From Tamarix chinensis (taxonomy: Eukaryota; Streptophyta; Magnoliopsida; Caryophyllales; Tamaricaceae), in assembly GCA_030549775.1 (NCBI GenBank), contig CM060175.1, forward strand, positions 106,385,422 to 106,449,421: a stretch of DNA of 64,000 nucleotides, read 5' to 3'. The notes beneath the pieces were generated by a model. It saw only the letters and a program-made list of their open reading frames with translations. It made no database searches and had not been told where the DNA came from. This document shows, piece after piece, positions 21,680-36,110 of this stretch. The position numbers and the translations under genes are program-made. Positions within the stretch are counted from its first letter, which is position 1. Each line of letters opens with the position of its first letter.

Positions 21680-24600
21680 GACCGATGCAAATATCATATT
21701 CTTATATTGTGCACATATATATTAAGAAATTATTTTATAGTATTAAATTATAGATTTAATATTTTTATTATTTTAATTTGTTATAATAGTTTTCTATATT
21801 ATGACTATAATATCTTAATTCTATATATCTTTTGTCTTCTTTCATATTTTCTAACTCTTTTTCATAATTAATTTAATAAATATGAGTATTATATATATAT
21901 ATATATATATGGTGAAGTATATAATGTAAGAATCTATACGTATCAATAACGAAGTTTCATTTTTCTTTATCTCTATATTGTTATGTACATATCTTTTTGA
22001 GAGAATATAATATTATAACATGTTTAACCTTTAATTTATCTTTTCCCCTTAAGTGATGCTCACCATCTTCTTAACATAATCTTTCAAAGATTAACTTTAT
22101 TTTGTGTTAAGATTTATCTCGGCTATTTCTATCAAATATCCGAGACTAATCTATGAATGATTATTCAATGGAGTTGATCTTATTTAGGACATTGGAGTGC
22201 TCATAAACAAATGACTATAGAATTGGTGTCAAGTTGAATCGGTGTTTGATAAAAGGGAGTGTTCTATATTCATTAATTATTATTCTATATAAATATGATT
22301 ATTATGTGTCATATAAGACTCATCAAATAAAAAGAATTTTATTTTTGCACTTTTATTTATGTATCACATTGGACTAATCTATATTTCTTCTTCTTCTTCT
22401 TTTATATCTTGTGTGATATCTCAATTTTTATAGGCATACGAAATGTCACATATATGACACATCTTACAACCAATCAACTTTCAAGAACATCGATCATCCA
22501 CTTAATTTTAATTGATTAAGTGTTTTAAGGAAGATATAGTATTGTGGTTTCATAATCGGTTCAATCAAAATAAGAAAATTTTATTTTTATCTCCACCTTT
22601 AATTTATTCTTATGTTATTTGATATTTTTGTCAGTTTTAATTATATATATTAGAAATATATAATTTTATTTGATATTATGTATGATGATCTTCCTTCTAA
22701 TTATGAGATGGATGGTAGAGATAAATGGCGGTAGAAGGCTAAAAGTCTCTCATTTAATAAACTTAAATTGAATCTAATATGATCAATTGAATGATCGAAA
22801 GTGATAGATTGACAACCACTTCACCCATCACCAAATTTAGATCTCCATTTCTTAAAGATGATGGAAATTCATCTAAAATGATAACGCTAAGTAAATTATT
22901 TAAATCTAATCGTGATTGATTGGTGTTCTCATCGCCGATCACCTTGTGTGTGAAAGTGATAGATTGTCGGTCTCATCACCCATATATATATATATATATC
23001 ATCACCTAAATTTGATTGGAGAAAATTGTGCAAATCTCAATTACCCTAAGTTAATGGAGGATCACCGGAAGCGGCTAAAATTTTTCCACATATCCAAAGT
23101 ATAGATGGATGATTGCACAAGTGTTGGTGGAAGTATGAATCTCCCGACTAATTATATAATTTACAAGTATATACCTGAGGTATGAAAGGATATGATACAA
23201 GTGAGATGTAAGTCAAAAGCTTCGCTTAATGATTAAATAGTCTTGAAGACTTTATGCACAATTTGATCGTAAAGATCGAATTATTAAAAGGTAATGAATA
23301 ACTTATGTGTAATTTTATCAATGAAATCAAATAGTTGAAAGCCTTTCAAGAAATATTTAATACCGATAAAGAAGATTGGATGGTATCAAATACCTCAAGT
23401 AGATTTAATCCAAAAGATCAAATTATTTGGTGGCTTATAGAACCTCACACTAATTTTTTTTTTACTTTCTATTTATGCAATTTTAATTTTCATAATATTT
23501 AAAGTATTTGTCTTAATCATGAAGTAGCAATGATGGCTTTGTGCATAATCTGCCAGCCACTTATTCATGAACCTATTTACCTACTTTGTTATTAGTAGTG
23601 GTTAAAACCCATTATAGTCAAGTCTCCTCTATGACCGTAGTATTTAAAATATTTACAATAATCTCCCCATTGTATTATAGTTTTGGTGGGTAGAGGTATT
23701 TTTATGGATGAAGCTTGAAGCTTCCTATCCAGTAAGCAATTTGAGAGTTGAAGCTTGAAGTTTCTTATTAAGTTATTAGTGTAATGGTTGAAACATGAAG
23801 CTTTTCATTTGATATAAGTAATTTAACAGTACAAGCTAAAATCTTCCCATCTCATAGACTTGAATATGATCTAAGAGACCAATTTATCCTATTGAAATGC
23901 CAATGTACATTATATTTTAAGGATGAAGAATTTTATGAGCTTATAATTGACAAGATTGTACAATTGTATGTGGCATGCTAAACCTATTAAAGGGTTTTTA
24001 TGAAGAAAGAATAGGATAGCAAAATAGTGCATGATATTGCAGCTAAGTTCTTGGTTAACTTACTATGATTCATGAGTATTTGATTATATTGCTACCATTA
24101 AGATCAGCTAGAAATAAGCCCGAGATGAATTTACAATACATTTAATATATGTGAAAAGCCACAAGGTATCACTAAAAAGAAGCTAGCAGACTATAAAATA
24201 TTATTTTTATGGCATTAGAAATGAAATCATGTTAGTGCAACAATGATAGAAAAGATTATTGAAACTTGCATGATCACCCACCTCGAATCTTGAATTTTTT
24301 TTTAATTGGTGATCTTATATGAATGACATATTATTCTTAACAAATTTATAGTTATGATAATGTAAGAAAATGTAAAATCTCTTATGTCCTTTATAGAATT
24401 CAAGTTGACACACGTGGATGATTTAAATATACCATGGTATATAATGATGCATTAATATAAGATCACATGTTATATTTTGGCAACTAATATTATTCTATTA
24501 GCAAAAAAGTGAATAGCCATATGACTGGGTTAAAAATACAATCAATGCTTTAAGGTGGAAGCAAATGACCTGGTAGATTCATTGATTATATATTTGATTT

Positions 24601-24759
24601 GTAGACTCTTGTTAGTAAGGTCTAAAAGTAATATGTCAATATGCATGCAATAATTTTTGGTATATACCAATCACATATCATATTATTCCTTAAGTTAGGT
24701 TAATTAGAATGAACCTCATGTTTATTTTTTAAAAATTGTATGAGTCTTATGTGTGCCTA
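21680..24759 (+). other. Copia-like LTR and internal remnants
   Basis: The stretch 21780-22015 repeats at about 46175-46400 (landmarks ATTATGACTATAA, TTTCATATTTTCTAACTC, GAGTAT, ATAATGT.AG.ATC.ATA, AAGTTTCAT). The two could be the LTRs of one long-dead Copia element. Downstream the sequence is AT-rich with many stops. A weak NSHMTG phrase (about 24505-24530) resembles the Copia protease region. A ~50-bp imperfect repeat built on TTGAAGCTTGAAG lies at 23700-23830. No intact gene. Confidence 0.45.
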
Positions 24760-27700
24760 TTTAATACCCAAATTTTTCAGCTAGCCTTAATCCAGAGTAA
24801 TTCATATTTTAACCTAATCCAATCTCAGAAAATAAATATTTCCACCTTATCCTAAATATCTAACCCTAGAATTTAACATAATTCTAATTTATCGATAATT
24901 TATCTATCCTATTATCCTAACCTAAATTATATTGATCTTGTTATAATAAAAAACTAAAAATATTAAACTTTTATTATTTTTCTTCTTTTCCTTTTCCTCT
25001 CTTGTTCCCTCTCGGTCAATGTCCCTCTCCTTCTCCTTTTCCCCCTTCTCCTTGCGTGGAACATTTTCCACAAACAATGCTTTCATGCACATAACTCCCT
25101 ACCACCTGCAAAAGCCATTCCCTACTTCCATCAACGTCTACCTCATATGCATAAGGGTTTGGGTTGAAAATTTTCCTATGCACCTCTCATCTGTCTCTAC
25201 AGGTGGATAGATACGCACACGCACACACACACACACACATGCTCAAAATTAATTCTCCTACCACCTTTCCTCTCTCCCTTTTTTTTTCTGCATCCAACAC
25301 AACACCATTTCCCCTCATTCCCTACCTCTTTGTCGTCGTAAAAACATCCCAAAAAGCCACCACTAGCAAGCCAAACCAAGATAACCACACCACCACCCGC
25401 AACCTTTGCCATTTATCCCTCACCACATTTAGCCATCCTTACCGAACATCATCCCTACCATTGACGAAAACAGCTAAAGCTAACCCCTCCTCTTCGGCTA
25501 ACTCTACCGCCTCATGTTCTCTCATTTCCCTTCCTTTCTATAGCAGCTCTCACCACAGCCCAACCCACTCCTCTTTGGCAGAATTTTCTGAAGCTCCTTC
25601 ATCCATTTTGGCAGCATTAGTTGAAGGTCACCACTCTATTTTGGCAGCCACAACTGCAACCATCCTTCCTCCATTTTGAAACCTCCATCCTTACCACTCC
25701 ACCCCCTTTGACTTCAAGCACCGAACACACACCCCCTTGTTCGGCCTCATCTACCATTGCACCTTCCCTAGCAACGATATATTGTGTCATTTATCATCCT
25801 CCATTTCCTAAGGCAGCCACTATTTCCCCCTTTACTTGGTTACACAAGTTTTTTTCCAAACAATACCCTTATTGGTTCGGTTTTCTTCCTTCCTTCACCC
25901 TTATATTTCCTTAACCATTTCCTTAACTAGGTGGTTTAATCCTAATGATATTTTATTATGCTTTTTATTAGGTGATTTTCATGTGGTCTAGAAAGAGGCG
26001 GAATAGGTTTTGTGAGCTTGGAGACCGGAGTCATTTTAGTAAGGATACTTGTTGCAGTCTAGGATCTTGGATTTCTAAGTGTTATACATGATTTTTTTTG
26101 TACCCTATTATTGTGATTATGTGAAATAATATACGATTGTTGATACTATGATATGTGTTTGATATTATATGATAGGAAATGAGTAAGTAAAGATCATGCG
26201 GTATTGTTGTTTTATATGGAAAAGCCTTCGGTGTAAAATATGGATGTATCATGGGCTTATTAATGGTATGATGAATGTGGAATGATTATGATAAGGTCTA
26301 TAGAGAAAAATAAGGATGTGGAAATAATGCTACTAAACATATAAGATTCGCCTGGATTAAAGGTTTTGTTATCGATAATGGTATTTTGGTCAATATGGGT
26401 TAAATATAAAAATCATGGTATTTTAAGGTGTTATGTCATCCAAAATGTGCTAAGGAATTTATATAAAGTGTTTGGAGTAATTGTGAATGACATAAGATTG
26501 ATAAAGTATGAAAATTGTCAGATTTGGGAATCGTAACCCTAAAACAAGGAGGCTATTATCACATGTGTAAAAATGTATATTTAGACCATGAAACTCGAAT
26601 ATGTTGTCAAAATCATAAGGGTTTTGGCAATGGATACTGAATTTGGTAAGTATTTGATCCATACATGAGAATTTATGATTGATTTGTGAATTTATGGTTT
26701 ATAAGTCCTAGGAATAGTAAATTTTGGGACAGGGTTATTATTGTATATGCAATACCTTAGAGTTAGGACTTGAAATCTGAATATGTTGTTAATAATAATA
26801 TTTGAGGAACATGTACTAATTTTGGTGTTTAAAAGAGTAACAAGAGAAAAATAATGATAAAAGTGTGAAAATTAAGGTTTTTGGGAAAAAAAAAAAAGAA
26901 ATCTTAACTCTGGAGAACAACCTTATGATTTGTGTGATGTGCTTACTTGCTTTAATATGGTCTATACACGTGAATCAATCATGATTAATAAATTAATCAT
27001 TTAAAGTGAAATACCATATGATCCGGCCAAGGTATTTTTCTATGAATATATTCCACCAAATGATAACAGTGGCTCAGGAGTGTATTACCCCCAAGAAGGT
27101 GTTTTTATGGATCTGTTCCACAAGAAAATAATAATAGCTTAGGTGTGTTGTCCTTGAGAGGTACTTCAGTCTATTCCACCGGATTAAGAATAGTGGGGCC
27201 CTATACTCATTGTAAATAAGAATATGATTTGTTATAAGTAACCTAATGGATAGTATATTAATGATTTAAAGTGGAAGATAATAGTGGCTCATGTGTGTTG
27301 TATCTGAGAGGTGCTTTAGACTATTCCACTGGTTTAATAATAGTGGGATCCTTAAACTTAACGTAAATAAAATAATAAAAATAGATATATCTAAAAAAGA
27401 GACTTGGATCAATATTTACCTTATGAGACTTTTCATAAATTGTATGTGTACTTATCATCTATCATGAATGTATGTATGTATTTATCAATATCCCTAACCC
27501 AATAGTATGGTTACTTTACTCAGTACTTAGCGAAATGACAATCCTTATTATGGGTGCCGCTCTTTCCCATGAGTAAAGGACCCTGATGTTTTTGGTAGGT
27601 TTTTGAGGACATGCCGGATGATTTTCCTACTTTTGATGCATTGTGTGGGGATGAATGACTTTTATCTATACCAGGTATTTGGACAAATAGTTATGTTATC

Positions 27701-27992
27701 CTAATGATGTTTTAAGCCAAATACCTTTTGAAATATTTGATCCATGGTATCCCTTTTTTGTATTCTATTATTGTACCCCCAAAGTTAATATTCAAACTCA
27801 TATTTACATTTATAAAGCTTCTCTTATTTCTATTTACTATGTTATACTTTTGATGGTTTTAGCCTTGTGATCGATGTGAGGATGGTATAGTAAACTAGAC
27901 TTGCATCAAGTACGGCGGTAACACCTGATATTTTGGTTATATTAAATTGTTGTAAATAAAAAAAATTTAGTTGTAAAATTTAGGGTGTTACA
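24760..27992 (+). mobile_element. Long-LTR-type element, diverged copy (3.2 kb)
   Basis: The right end is unmistakable: TTTAGGGTGTTACA at 27979-27992, preceded by GGCGGTAACACC, the same layout as the ends of the long-LTR family. The left end is taken as TTTAATACCCAAATTTTT at 24760, which aligns with TGTAATTCCCCGAATTTTT of copy 3, with TG changed to TT. In sense order it has an AT-rich start, a CT-rich leader (24975-25900), and an array of TATTCCACCGG ... AATAGTGGGG units (27045-27360). Those units are the reverse complement of the CCACTATT...CCGGTGG motif. It has no gag-pol. The flanking bases (GCCTA and TCTAC) do not form a clean target duplication, so the left border is approximate. Proline/serine-rich frames at 25019-25914 are compositional. 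Confidence 0.65.
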
Positions 27993-29685
27993 TCTACAAT
28001 CCTCCATGAATAGGAAATTAAGTCACAAAGAAGGCTAGGAATGTTTGTTTCCTTATCCTCAGAGGGATAGAAAAGGAGATTGATATTATAAAGCAAGTAA
28101 GTACTTAGAAGACATATTACATGATAAATGGACCCAAAGGCAAATCAAAGTACACTTGATGATACTCTTGCTTGCTTGATGTAGCTTAACTATAACTTGG
28201 GTTTAGTATGCCTAAGAATTTTTTTAAGTCATATGTGTTTTGACTAAATTTCTAACTCGAATAGAAGTCATTTTAATAACTTCAAATAAGTTAATGGAAA
28301 TTATGGTATAAATAAACTAGAAGTTTATGATAGGGGTCCAAAGAACTAAATCCTCAAAACATCCTTTATAAGGATAGAGAACTTACCATATTGAGTTGTG
28401 ATGCAGAAGTCTCCCTAATTAATGATCATAACATAGCCATTAATTTCTCTAAGTTTGAGGACCACAAAGCCCTTCTTAATTGGCCAAAAATAATTTTCTA
28501 TCAAAACATAGTCATACAAGTCATGTAAGCCATGAAAGTCCTCCGTTTTTGTCCAAAACCAACCAAAACAAAGGCACCCAAAGCCACATTTTTTTTTGCA
28601 AGATTTCCCCCTTTTTTAAACCCTATTTCCCTTAGTATTTTACTTCTAAAGAGCCAAAAAAAAAATGAATCCCTATCAATCATCTCTTGGATGGTACACA
28701 ATTCAGCTACAAGTCCTTTTTATTTGGATGACAAGTCACTTTCAGCACTTAGAAAGAACAATATAAATTTGGGGAAGAACAAGGAATTCTAGAAGACATT
28801 CCTTACTTCCTTTTGTTACTTACAAGGGTAAAATGGGTATTTGTATCTTTTATTTTATGTATTATGGTTTTTATAGATTGTTACATATGATGTTAGGGGT
28901 TCAAGGATATGAAATTTGGCATAAACATCCTCCCCATAATTGAAATACATAGGCTAGAACTTAGCTTGAATTTTTTGCCTTTATTTAGCCTCTAATCATA
29001 TGTATTAGTTGGTTAATTTATACCCATCAATACTACACTTCTTATATAAGTGACAAGGGTATCATGAAGTGAGAAAAAAACTTACCTTGGTTGCACATTT
29101 TCTCTCAAAAAATCAAGAGTTGTCTTCTTTTTCTAGTTCTTGAGTTTGAAGATTATTTTAAAAAATTTACAAGATTTATCGAATGATTTTAATACATTAA
29201 ATGGTTCTTACATAGATTGATTCAAGGAGTTACCAAGAATCAACCTTTATCCCTTATATTTTCCCTTATTTCCTTCTCATATTTTCAGTTGTTCTATAAT
29301 TTTAGAATACTAAAACCTAACAAGACCCAAGTTAGATCTCATATGTATCAAGTTGACATGTTTATACAGATAGAATCTGATAATAGATTCTGCTAGTAAA
29401 TAAAATATTAATCAATTATCCTTACATTGGTATAAGATAGTATAGTGTAGACATTGGTGATATCATTGCCTAAACAGTTACAACTGATAATGGATAAATA
29501 TGATAATTATTCTCAATTTATTATGGGATTTTGTTGGATAAATAATTATTGAGTTTGAATAGTCAAATATATCTGCTTAATGATTTGTATGGATAAGAAA
29601 TCTAACTTTTGAAGGTGTAGAACCAATTGGCTATAAGTGGGTGTTCGTAGAGAAATAATTCAAAAGTTAATTTGGTGAGACATGT
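27993..29685 (+). pseudogene. Degenerate Ty1/Copia internal region
   Basis: Only short traces are readable: TTDNG and stop near 29485-29500 (integrase-like), and FEGVEPIGYKWVFVEK at about 29608-29655, which is the entry to the Copia reverse transcriptase. The reading frame is cut by the next insertion at 29686. The rest is AT-rich and stop-ridden. Confidence 0.5.
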
Positions 29686-30429
29686 TGTAACACCTCCAAA
29701 ATTTGGAACTAAAAATCTTTATTTAAACAATTATTTATGAAAGCTAAAATAGTAAAAATGTGGGGTGTTACCATCACACTTGGTACAAGTCCTATTTCCC
29801 CTACCATTCTCATATCAATTGCTAAGAATAAAATTGTTATTCCACTTAAATTAATAACACTGTTATAAGAATAAAAGTAGAGAGAATCAAAGCAAATTAA
29901 CAACAATCCAAATAAAACCAATTGTTAATGGTTACAAAATTTGATGGAAAAAAAAGCATGAGAGTTGAATAACATCTGGATCAAAAGATATTGGGTAACA
30001 CCAGATAACCCTAACTCTTAATTCAAGTACTAGACTTCATATGATCTCACAAGATAACCTAAAAAAATGCTATCTGTTGAATAAGTAGGGGCCAAGAAAA
30101 GGGAACCTTTTAGTACAATATAGTGAGTAAACTCTTATACATAAATAATATGAAAATCCTGCATGGAACATATAAAAGACATCATAATAGGACATGTTAT
30201 AACATATAAAAATATTCATGTGATGATCAAAATACGGTAATTGTATCAAATAAAAAATAATCATTAGATCCACATACTTCTTATACTTATTCTTTTGTAA
30301 TATAATAAAACTTACCAACCCAAACATCCAAGAGATGCTCTCTAAAATAATTATTGGGACTAATCTCAACATAAATAACCATAACCTTCAAAATATATCT
30401 CGTATCTCAATATTAAAACCAATAATATG

Positions 30430-30745
30430 CATAACACAACAGGTAGGCCTCAAAGGCATAATACCAAATAAATCCATAACATCACAGGTTAGGCTTAAAG
30501 GTACAATACCAATAAAATCTATAACACCACAGGTAGGGCTCAAAGTCACAATACCAAATACAGTAAGGCACGCGGGTTGTTATTGAACCATAGGTAGGCA
30601 TAAAGGCTAATACTGGACCACACGTATGTAGGAAAGCTACTATCGGATCACAAGTAGGAATAAAGGCTACTAATGGACCACAGGTAGGCACGAATATTAT
30701 TATCAAAATATAAGTAGGCACGAAGGATAAAACCAAAACATAAGC
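30430..30745. repeat. ~45-60-bp tandem array in the long-LTR-type element
   Basis: Units of the form CACAGGTAGGC.TCAAAGG.A.AATACCA follow one another with period 50-60 bp, drifting to ACCACAGGTAGGCACGAA near the right end. They occupy the same relative zone as the CCGGTGG array of the 5-kb LTRs. Confidence 0.75.
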
Positions 30746-32587
30746 ATAAAAGCTACTAGCAATCCAATATAATATTCATTTCAATACAATAATAATCATT
30801 TTTATTTTTATTCACTTGAGGATCATACCAGTACACCAAGGCAAGATAGTATCCTACCGACTATCAATTTAAGGAAACTAAGGTACCTTAGTTGTACTGG
30901 CATACGAAGGTAGCACGATACCTAATCGACAAGGACACTTAATTCATAAGTATGCATACCCTCTATAATCCTGCATAGCTAAATAAAGTAAGATATAGGG
31001 TCTAGCTTGGGTAATAAGGCACACCAATAAAAATTCATAATCAACCTTGGGTTAAACTATGTCTTTAGAGTAACTGCTCCTAAAGAGTCATCATTCTAGA
31101 TGTTGAAGTCTTTTACTTTAAATATTAATATTTTAATAGGATGACATGAAATCACATATCAATCACATAAATCCGATGTTCATACTTAATTATTTTTACT
31201 CGTTTCCAATTATTTGAGACAGCCATAAATTAATTCAATACTAAGGTTAATATTAGAAACCTACTAAGGCCATCCTAGGCTCAATTATTCACACTTAGAT
31301 GATTTAGGTTAAAATGACGAAAATGCCCCTAAGACCAAAATTAGCATATTATCATCCATTTTAACTACTAATTCCATGTTATTTATTAACTTATCATGAA
31401 AAGGTTAAAATACAATAACTAAATCAGTTAACATGCAAATAATTTATTAGATACATCAAATGACCATTTTACACCTATACATGGTTTTGCATGTAAAGTC
31501 CTAACATACATTTCTAGAACATCAAACCATATTTTCCTATGCTAAAAAATGCATAATAAATTTTAGGTATGATTTTCGGAATAATTATCATGATACACTT
31601 AAAATAACCAAAATACCCCTAGGCTTACAATAATAATAATAATAATCATGATAAACCATGTATTTCTAAAACATCAAATCACTTACCTTCATACTTAATA
31701 ATTATTAAGACATATTAGAAATTTTTACCAAAATAAATATTATAATATGCTTAAATGACCAAATTGCCCCTAGGACACATAATAGTAATAATTATGTTAA
31801 AAATGCACATAAGCATACTCGACTTATCATGTTATACATACATGACATGTATAATTTATTTCTGGTATTAAATCCATTTTAACACACTTTTGTACATATA
31901 ATAATTTATATAATTCAACATGCTTCATTTTACCAAATTTCATGTAAACACTTTTAGACAAACAATTATATTGTAACAAACATGTTTAATAAATTTACAC
32001 ATCAAAATGCTAATATGCTATGATATGATATCTGAACATTTTAGTAACTATAAGAATTATTTGATTTTCAGCAAAAGCATAATTTATAGATAGCCTACTA
32101 AAAATTATTAGGTTTCGCTAATCAAATTTTTGTAGCTAAAAAGAATACCACATTAACCATATTAATATTTAACCAATTAAATAATAATTTTTAATAAAAT
32201 ATTTATTAAATAGAAAATTACCAAAATTCCCCTAACATTAAAAAGGGATAAATATTAAATGGAACTCTCAATTTTCCCATGCAATGTGAATTTTGGGCAA
32301 GGTGGGTAGGCTTAGGGAGAAAGGTTGGAGAATGTTTGGGTGGAATTAATGGTTGAGGGGAGTAGCATGGTAAGGGTGCTAGCAGTGTGCTAGTGGCTGA
32401 AGAGGGTGGCAGAGGTGGATGGTGCTGGGCTATTGGCTCTGTTGGGTATGAGATGGAAAGGTTAGTTGGCTTCAGTAATAGGGGAGATGAGAAGGAGGTG
32501 TTGCTAGGTGGAGGAGGTGGCAATGCAGGTTGGGTAGGAGTTAATGGTGGTGGGTGATGTTGCAGGGAGGAAGGTAACGATTGTGGG

Positions 32588-32786
32588 TGATGAAATCTCC
32601 AAAATGGAATTTCAAATAAACACAAGAAAATTGCAAGAAATATCATATATGGTTGAAACGACTTGACCTAGATCATCCAATGATAAAATATCGAGGGAAG
32701 ATCCAAGATCTTAGGGCACAGAGAAGAAATTCAAAGGCATCTAAGAGATTCAATTCAGAAAAGAGAGGGGGAGAATAGATTGAGAG

Positions 32787-32857
<71 letters not shown>

Positions 32858-33531
32858 AGCTAGAGGGATAGAGTTCAGTGAGCGCGAGAAAATGAATAGA
32901 GAAAAGTATTATTCTTTAGCCATAAAAAAAGTGTCATCTATGATAGAAAAGTGGCCTTATATACCCATGTCAAAAAAACCCTTCATTAGAGTGAAACAAA
33001 CAAACCCTACATGAGGATGGTTCGGGAATAAGGTCAACATAATTGGCCCTGATATCATCCAACCCATATACAAGTCCCCGTCATTACATGGACCAAGTAA
33101 CATATAGATGGGCTCAATAATGGTTATTACAAATAGCCCAATTTTAAGGAAAATAATACAAAAAAAATGTTACAATTATCCTAATTCCCATAAGCTATAA
33201 TATATTTTGCTAAATGTAGGAATTAAGGGGTTGCATAGGCAACAATCCAACTAACCTAGTATAGGTAGGGTGGTTGCCTATGTGTGCCAGCACTTAATTC
33301 TTCTAGCATATCAGTCCGACGATTGCATTATTTGGTATTACAATTATCTAATACAAGAAAAATCAACAAACAACAACATTAATTTCCCAATTATTGCAAC
33401 CATCTGCTACATTTGTTCCCTGCTTTTTCTAGTCATTCAGATAAAAATAAAAATAGTTAAATATCATTAATATGTCACAATTAATAGGAAATTTACTTAA
33501 TTAATAGGAAAAATTAGTTGGATAAACATCA
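32588..33531 (-). repeat. Gypsy-1 3' LTR (944 bp)
   Basis: Direct repeat of 43875-44747. It contains a (GA)n run of about 70 bp at 32785-32853, where the other LTR has only a few GA units, plus a stretch of extra bases near 32965-33000. The differences show appreciable age. Confidence 0.92.
32785..32853. repeat. (GA)n microsatellite expanded in one LTR
   Basis: About thirty GA units. The matching place in the partner LTR (about 44079-44091) has only a handful, so the expansion followed insertion. Confidence 0.93.
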
Positions 33532-33550
33532 TTCTCCTCTTCTTGAAGAG
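33532..33550 (-). promoter_or_regulatory. Polypurine tract of Gypsy-1
   Basis: On the minus strand CTTCAAGAAGAGGAGAA abuts the TGATG start of the 3' LTR, as expected for the plus-strand primer. Confidence 0.8.
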
Positions 33551-34760
33551 GTTTCATCCCTAAAACCTGACATAGGCCAGCAAAGGGGTACAAATTAGAG
33601 ACATTAAAAGTGTTACTAGCATTTCCAAATACAATAGGTAATATTTTTTATACATTTTCATTAATTTTCTCAAGGACAGTAAAAGGTCCATCACCCCTTG
33701 GGTCTAACTTAGACTTCCTAAGATTGGGAAACCTTCCTTTCTTAAATAAACCTATACTAACTCATCAGGTTGAAACATAAAGTTTTTCTATGTTTATTAG
33801 TAGAATTAGCCATTTTTTGTACTCTATGTGAAATTTGTTTACTAACAGATTCATGCAACTCTTTCATTTTCATAGCACAAGAATCCGTTTCAAAATTTTG
33901 TAACTCATAAATAGGAAGTGGAATTAAGTCAAGAGGGGTTAAAGGATAAAAGCTATAGATAATCTCAATGGGGGATTTCTTTATTGTGGAATGTACAACC
34001 CTATTATAAGCAAACTCTACTTGTGGTAGTACTTATTCCCATTGCTTAAGATTTTTCTCAAGTATGGCTCTTAATTAGAGTTCTATTCACCACTTCAGTT
34101 TGTCCAGTAGTCTAAGGGTGACAAGTAGTGGAAAATAATAACTTAGTAACTAATTTTCCTAATAATACCTTCCAAAAATGACTCAAAAATTTAGAATCCC
34201 TGTCAAACACAATGGCTTTAGGTACTCCATGCAATTTGACTACATTTGTTAAAAAAAAAAATATGCCACTACAACTACATCATTAGATTTATTACATGGT
34301 ATAAAGTGTGCCATTTTGCTAAATCTATCAACCACAAATAGTATTGAAACTTTAGCCTTATTAGTCCTAAAATAAAATCTAAAGAGATATAAACCCATGG
34401 TTGGGTAGGCATGGGTAGTGGTGTATACAGCTCAAAAGGTTGAGTAGTGGATTTGGCATGTTTTAAGACACACAATGCCATAAAACATCCTTTTTCATAT
34501 TTGGCCAATAAAAATGATCAGCTAGAACATCTAATGCCTTCTGAAACCCAAAATGCTCTATTAAACCACCACTATGAGCTTCCTCAACTAATAATTCTCT
34601 ATAAGAAAAATTAGGCGCACACAACCTATTTTTCCAAAACAAATACCCATAAAAAATGTAATATTTTCCTTGGGCAGCATTACAACAACTATGATACAAT
34701 TCCCTAAAATTAGAGTCATCCTTATAAAGGGTCTTGATATAAGAAAAACCTAACAAATTA
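33551..34760 (-). pseudogene. Gypsy-1 integrase, decayed
   Basis: The N-terminal zinc-binding module is legible at about 34463-34620 (AHSGGLIEHFG, HFYWPNMKKDV). The catalytic core follows at 34275-34508 ([17 protein letters not shown], where the D of SLDF is the first catalytic acid). A HP, stop, TTGQTE stretch at about 34090-34125 is the conserved segment beside the third catalytic residue; the stop sits where Gln is usual. Several stops and frameshifts separate the pieces. Confidence 0.85.
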
Positions 34761-34779
34761 GCATCTACTATATTTAATA

Positions 34780-35900
34780 ATGTATATCTCCTCCTAGATA
34801 AAACATCTGTAACTATATTATCACCTCCCTTTTATATTTTATAATATAAGGAAAACTCTCAATAAATTCTAGTCATTTCCCTTGTCTCCTATTTAGCTTA
34901 GACTGTCTCTTTAAATATGTAATAGATTCTTGATCAGTATTAATAACAAATTATTTTGGCCATAAATAATGTTGCCACACCTCTAAGGCTCTAACTAATG
35001 CAAATAATTCCTTCTCATAAGTAGAATAATTCAGAGTGCTCCCACTTAATTTTTCACTAAAATAATCTATAGGTCCACCTTGTTGAGAAAGAATAGCCCT
35101 AATTATAATCCCTAAAGCATCACATTCTAATTCAAATATCTTATCAAAATTAGGTAATACTAAAATAGGTGATTGTGTTAATTTTGCCTTAAGTAATTCA
35201 AAAGCTTTTTGTTATTCTAAACCCCATCTAAAATCTAAATATTTCTTAGTTACAGCATTTAAAGGAGCAAGTAAAGTGTTAAAGATCCTAATAAACCTAC
35301 AATAAAATGAACATAACCTATGAAAACTTCTAACTTCAGTAATAGACTTAGGTACTGGCCACTCCTGAATTACCTTAATCTCTTTTTTGTCAACTGATAC
35401 TCCTCTTTTCCTATAATGAATCCCAAAAATACTACACTATCTAAATAAAACCTTGATTTAGATAGATTAGCATATACTTTCTCTTCCTTAAAACCTTCCA
35501 ATACAGCCTTAAGATGCACTAAATGTTCTACCATAGATTTGTTATAAATAAGTATATCATCGAAATATACAACAAAAAATTTTCCTATAAAATTCCTAAG
35601 GACATGGTTCATAAGTCTCATAAAAGTGCTTAGTGCATTGGTTAATCCAAAAGGTATGACTAGCCATTCATACAAGCCAAATTTTTTTTAAAGCAGTATT
35701 CCATTCATCACCAGGTTTCATCCTAATTTGATGATATCCACCATTTAAGTCTATTTTAGAAAATATCACAGCTCCGTATAACTGATCTAACATCTCATCC
35801 AACCTAGGTATAAGGTATCTATATTTAATTTTTTTATCTTATTAACAACCCTACTATCTATACACATTCTCTAGCTACTATCTTTCCTAGGTACATATAA
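34780..35900 (-). pseudogene. Gypsy-1 reverse transcriptase and RNase H, decayed
   Basis: At 35370-35675 the minus frame gives [17 protein letters not shown] and then the catalytic YFDDILIY with both Asp residues kept. Upstream (about 35700-35800) [20 protein letters not shown] is readable, cut from the next part by a frameshift in an A-run near 35690. RNase H/connection traces ([25 protein letters not shown]) lie at about 34790-35030. Confidence 0.88.
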
Positions 35901-36110
35901 AATAGGCATTACACAAGGACTCATAGATTCCTTAATACACGCTTTTTCTAATAATTCAATGACTTACTTTTTTAATTCCTTTACTTCTTCATGTTCAGCT
36001 CTATACGTAGGTGTGTTGGGTATAATATCTCCAAGAATAAAATCTATTTGATGTTCCATAACCCTTAAAGGAGGCAACCCATGAGGATTATCTTCTAGAA
36101 ACAAATTGGA

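Noticed and set aside
25019..25914. Ser/Thr/Pro-rich frames of 63-171 codons
   Set aside because: They occupy the CT-rich leader zone of a long-LTR-type element, with no signal peptide or domain and no splice context.
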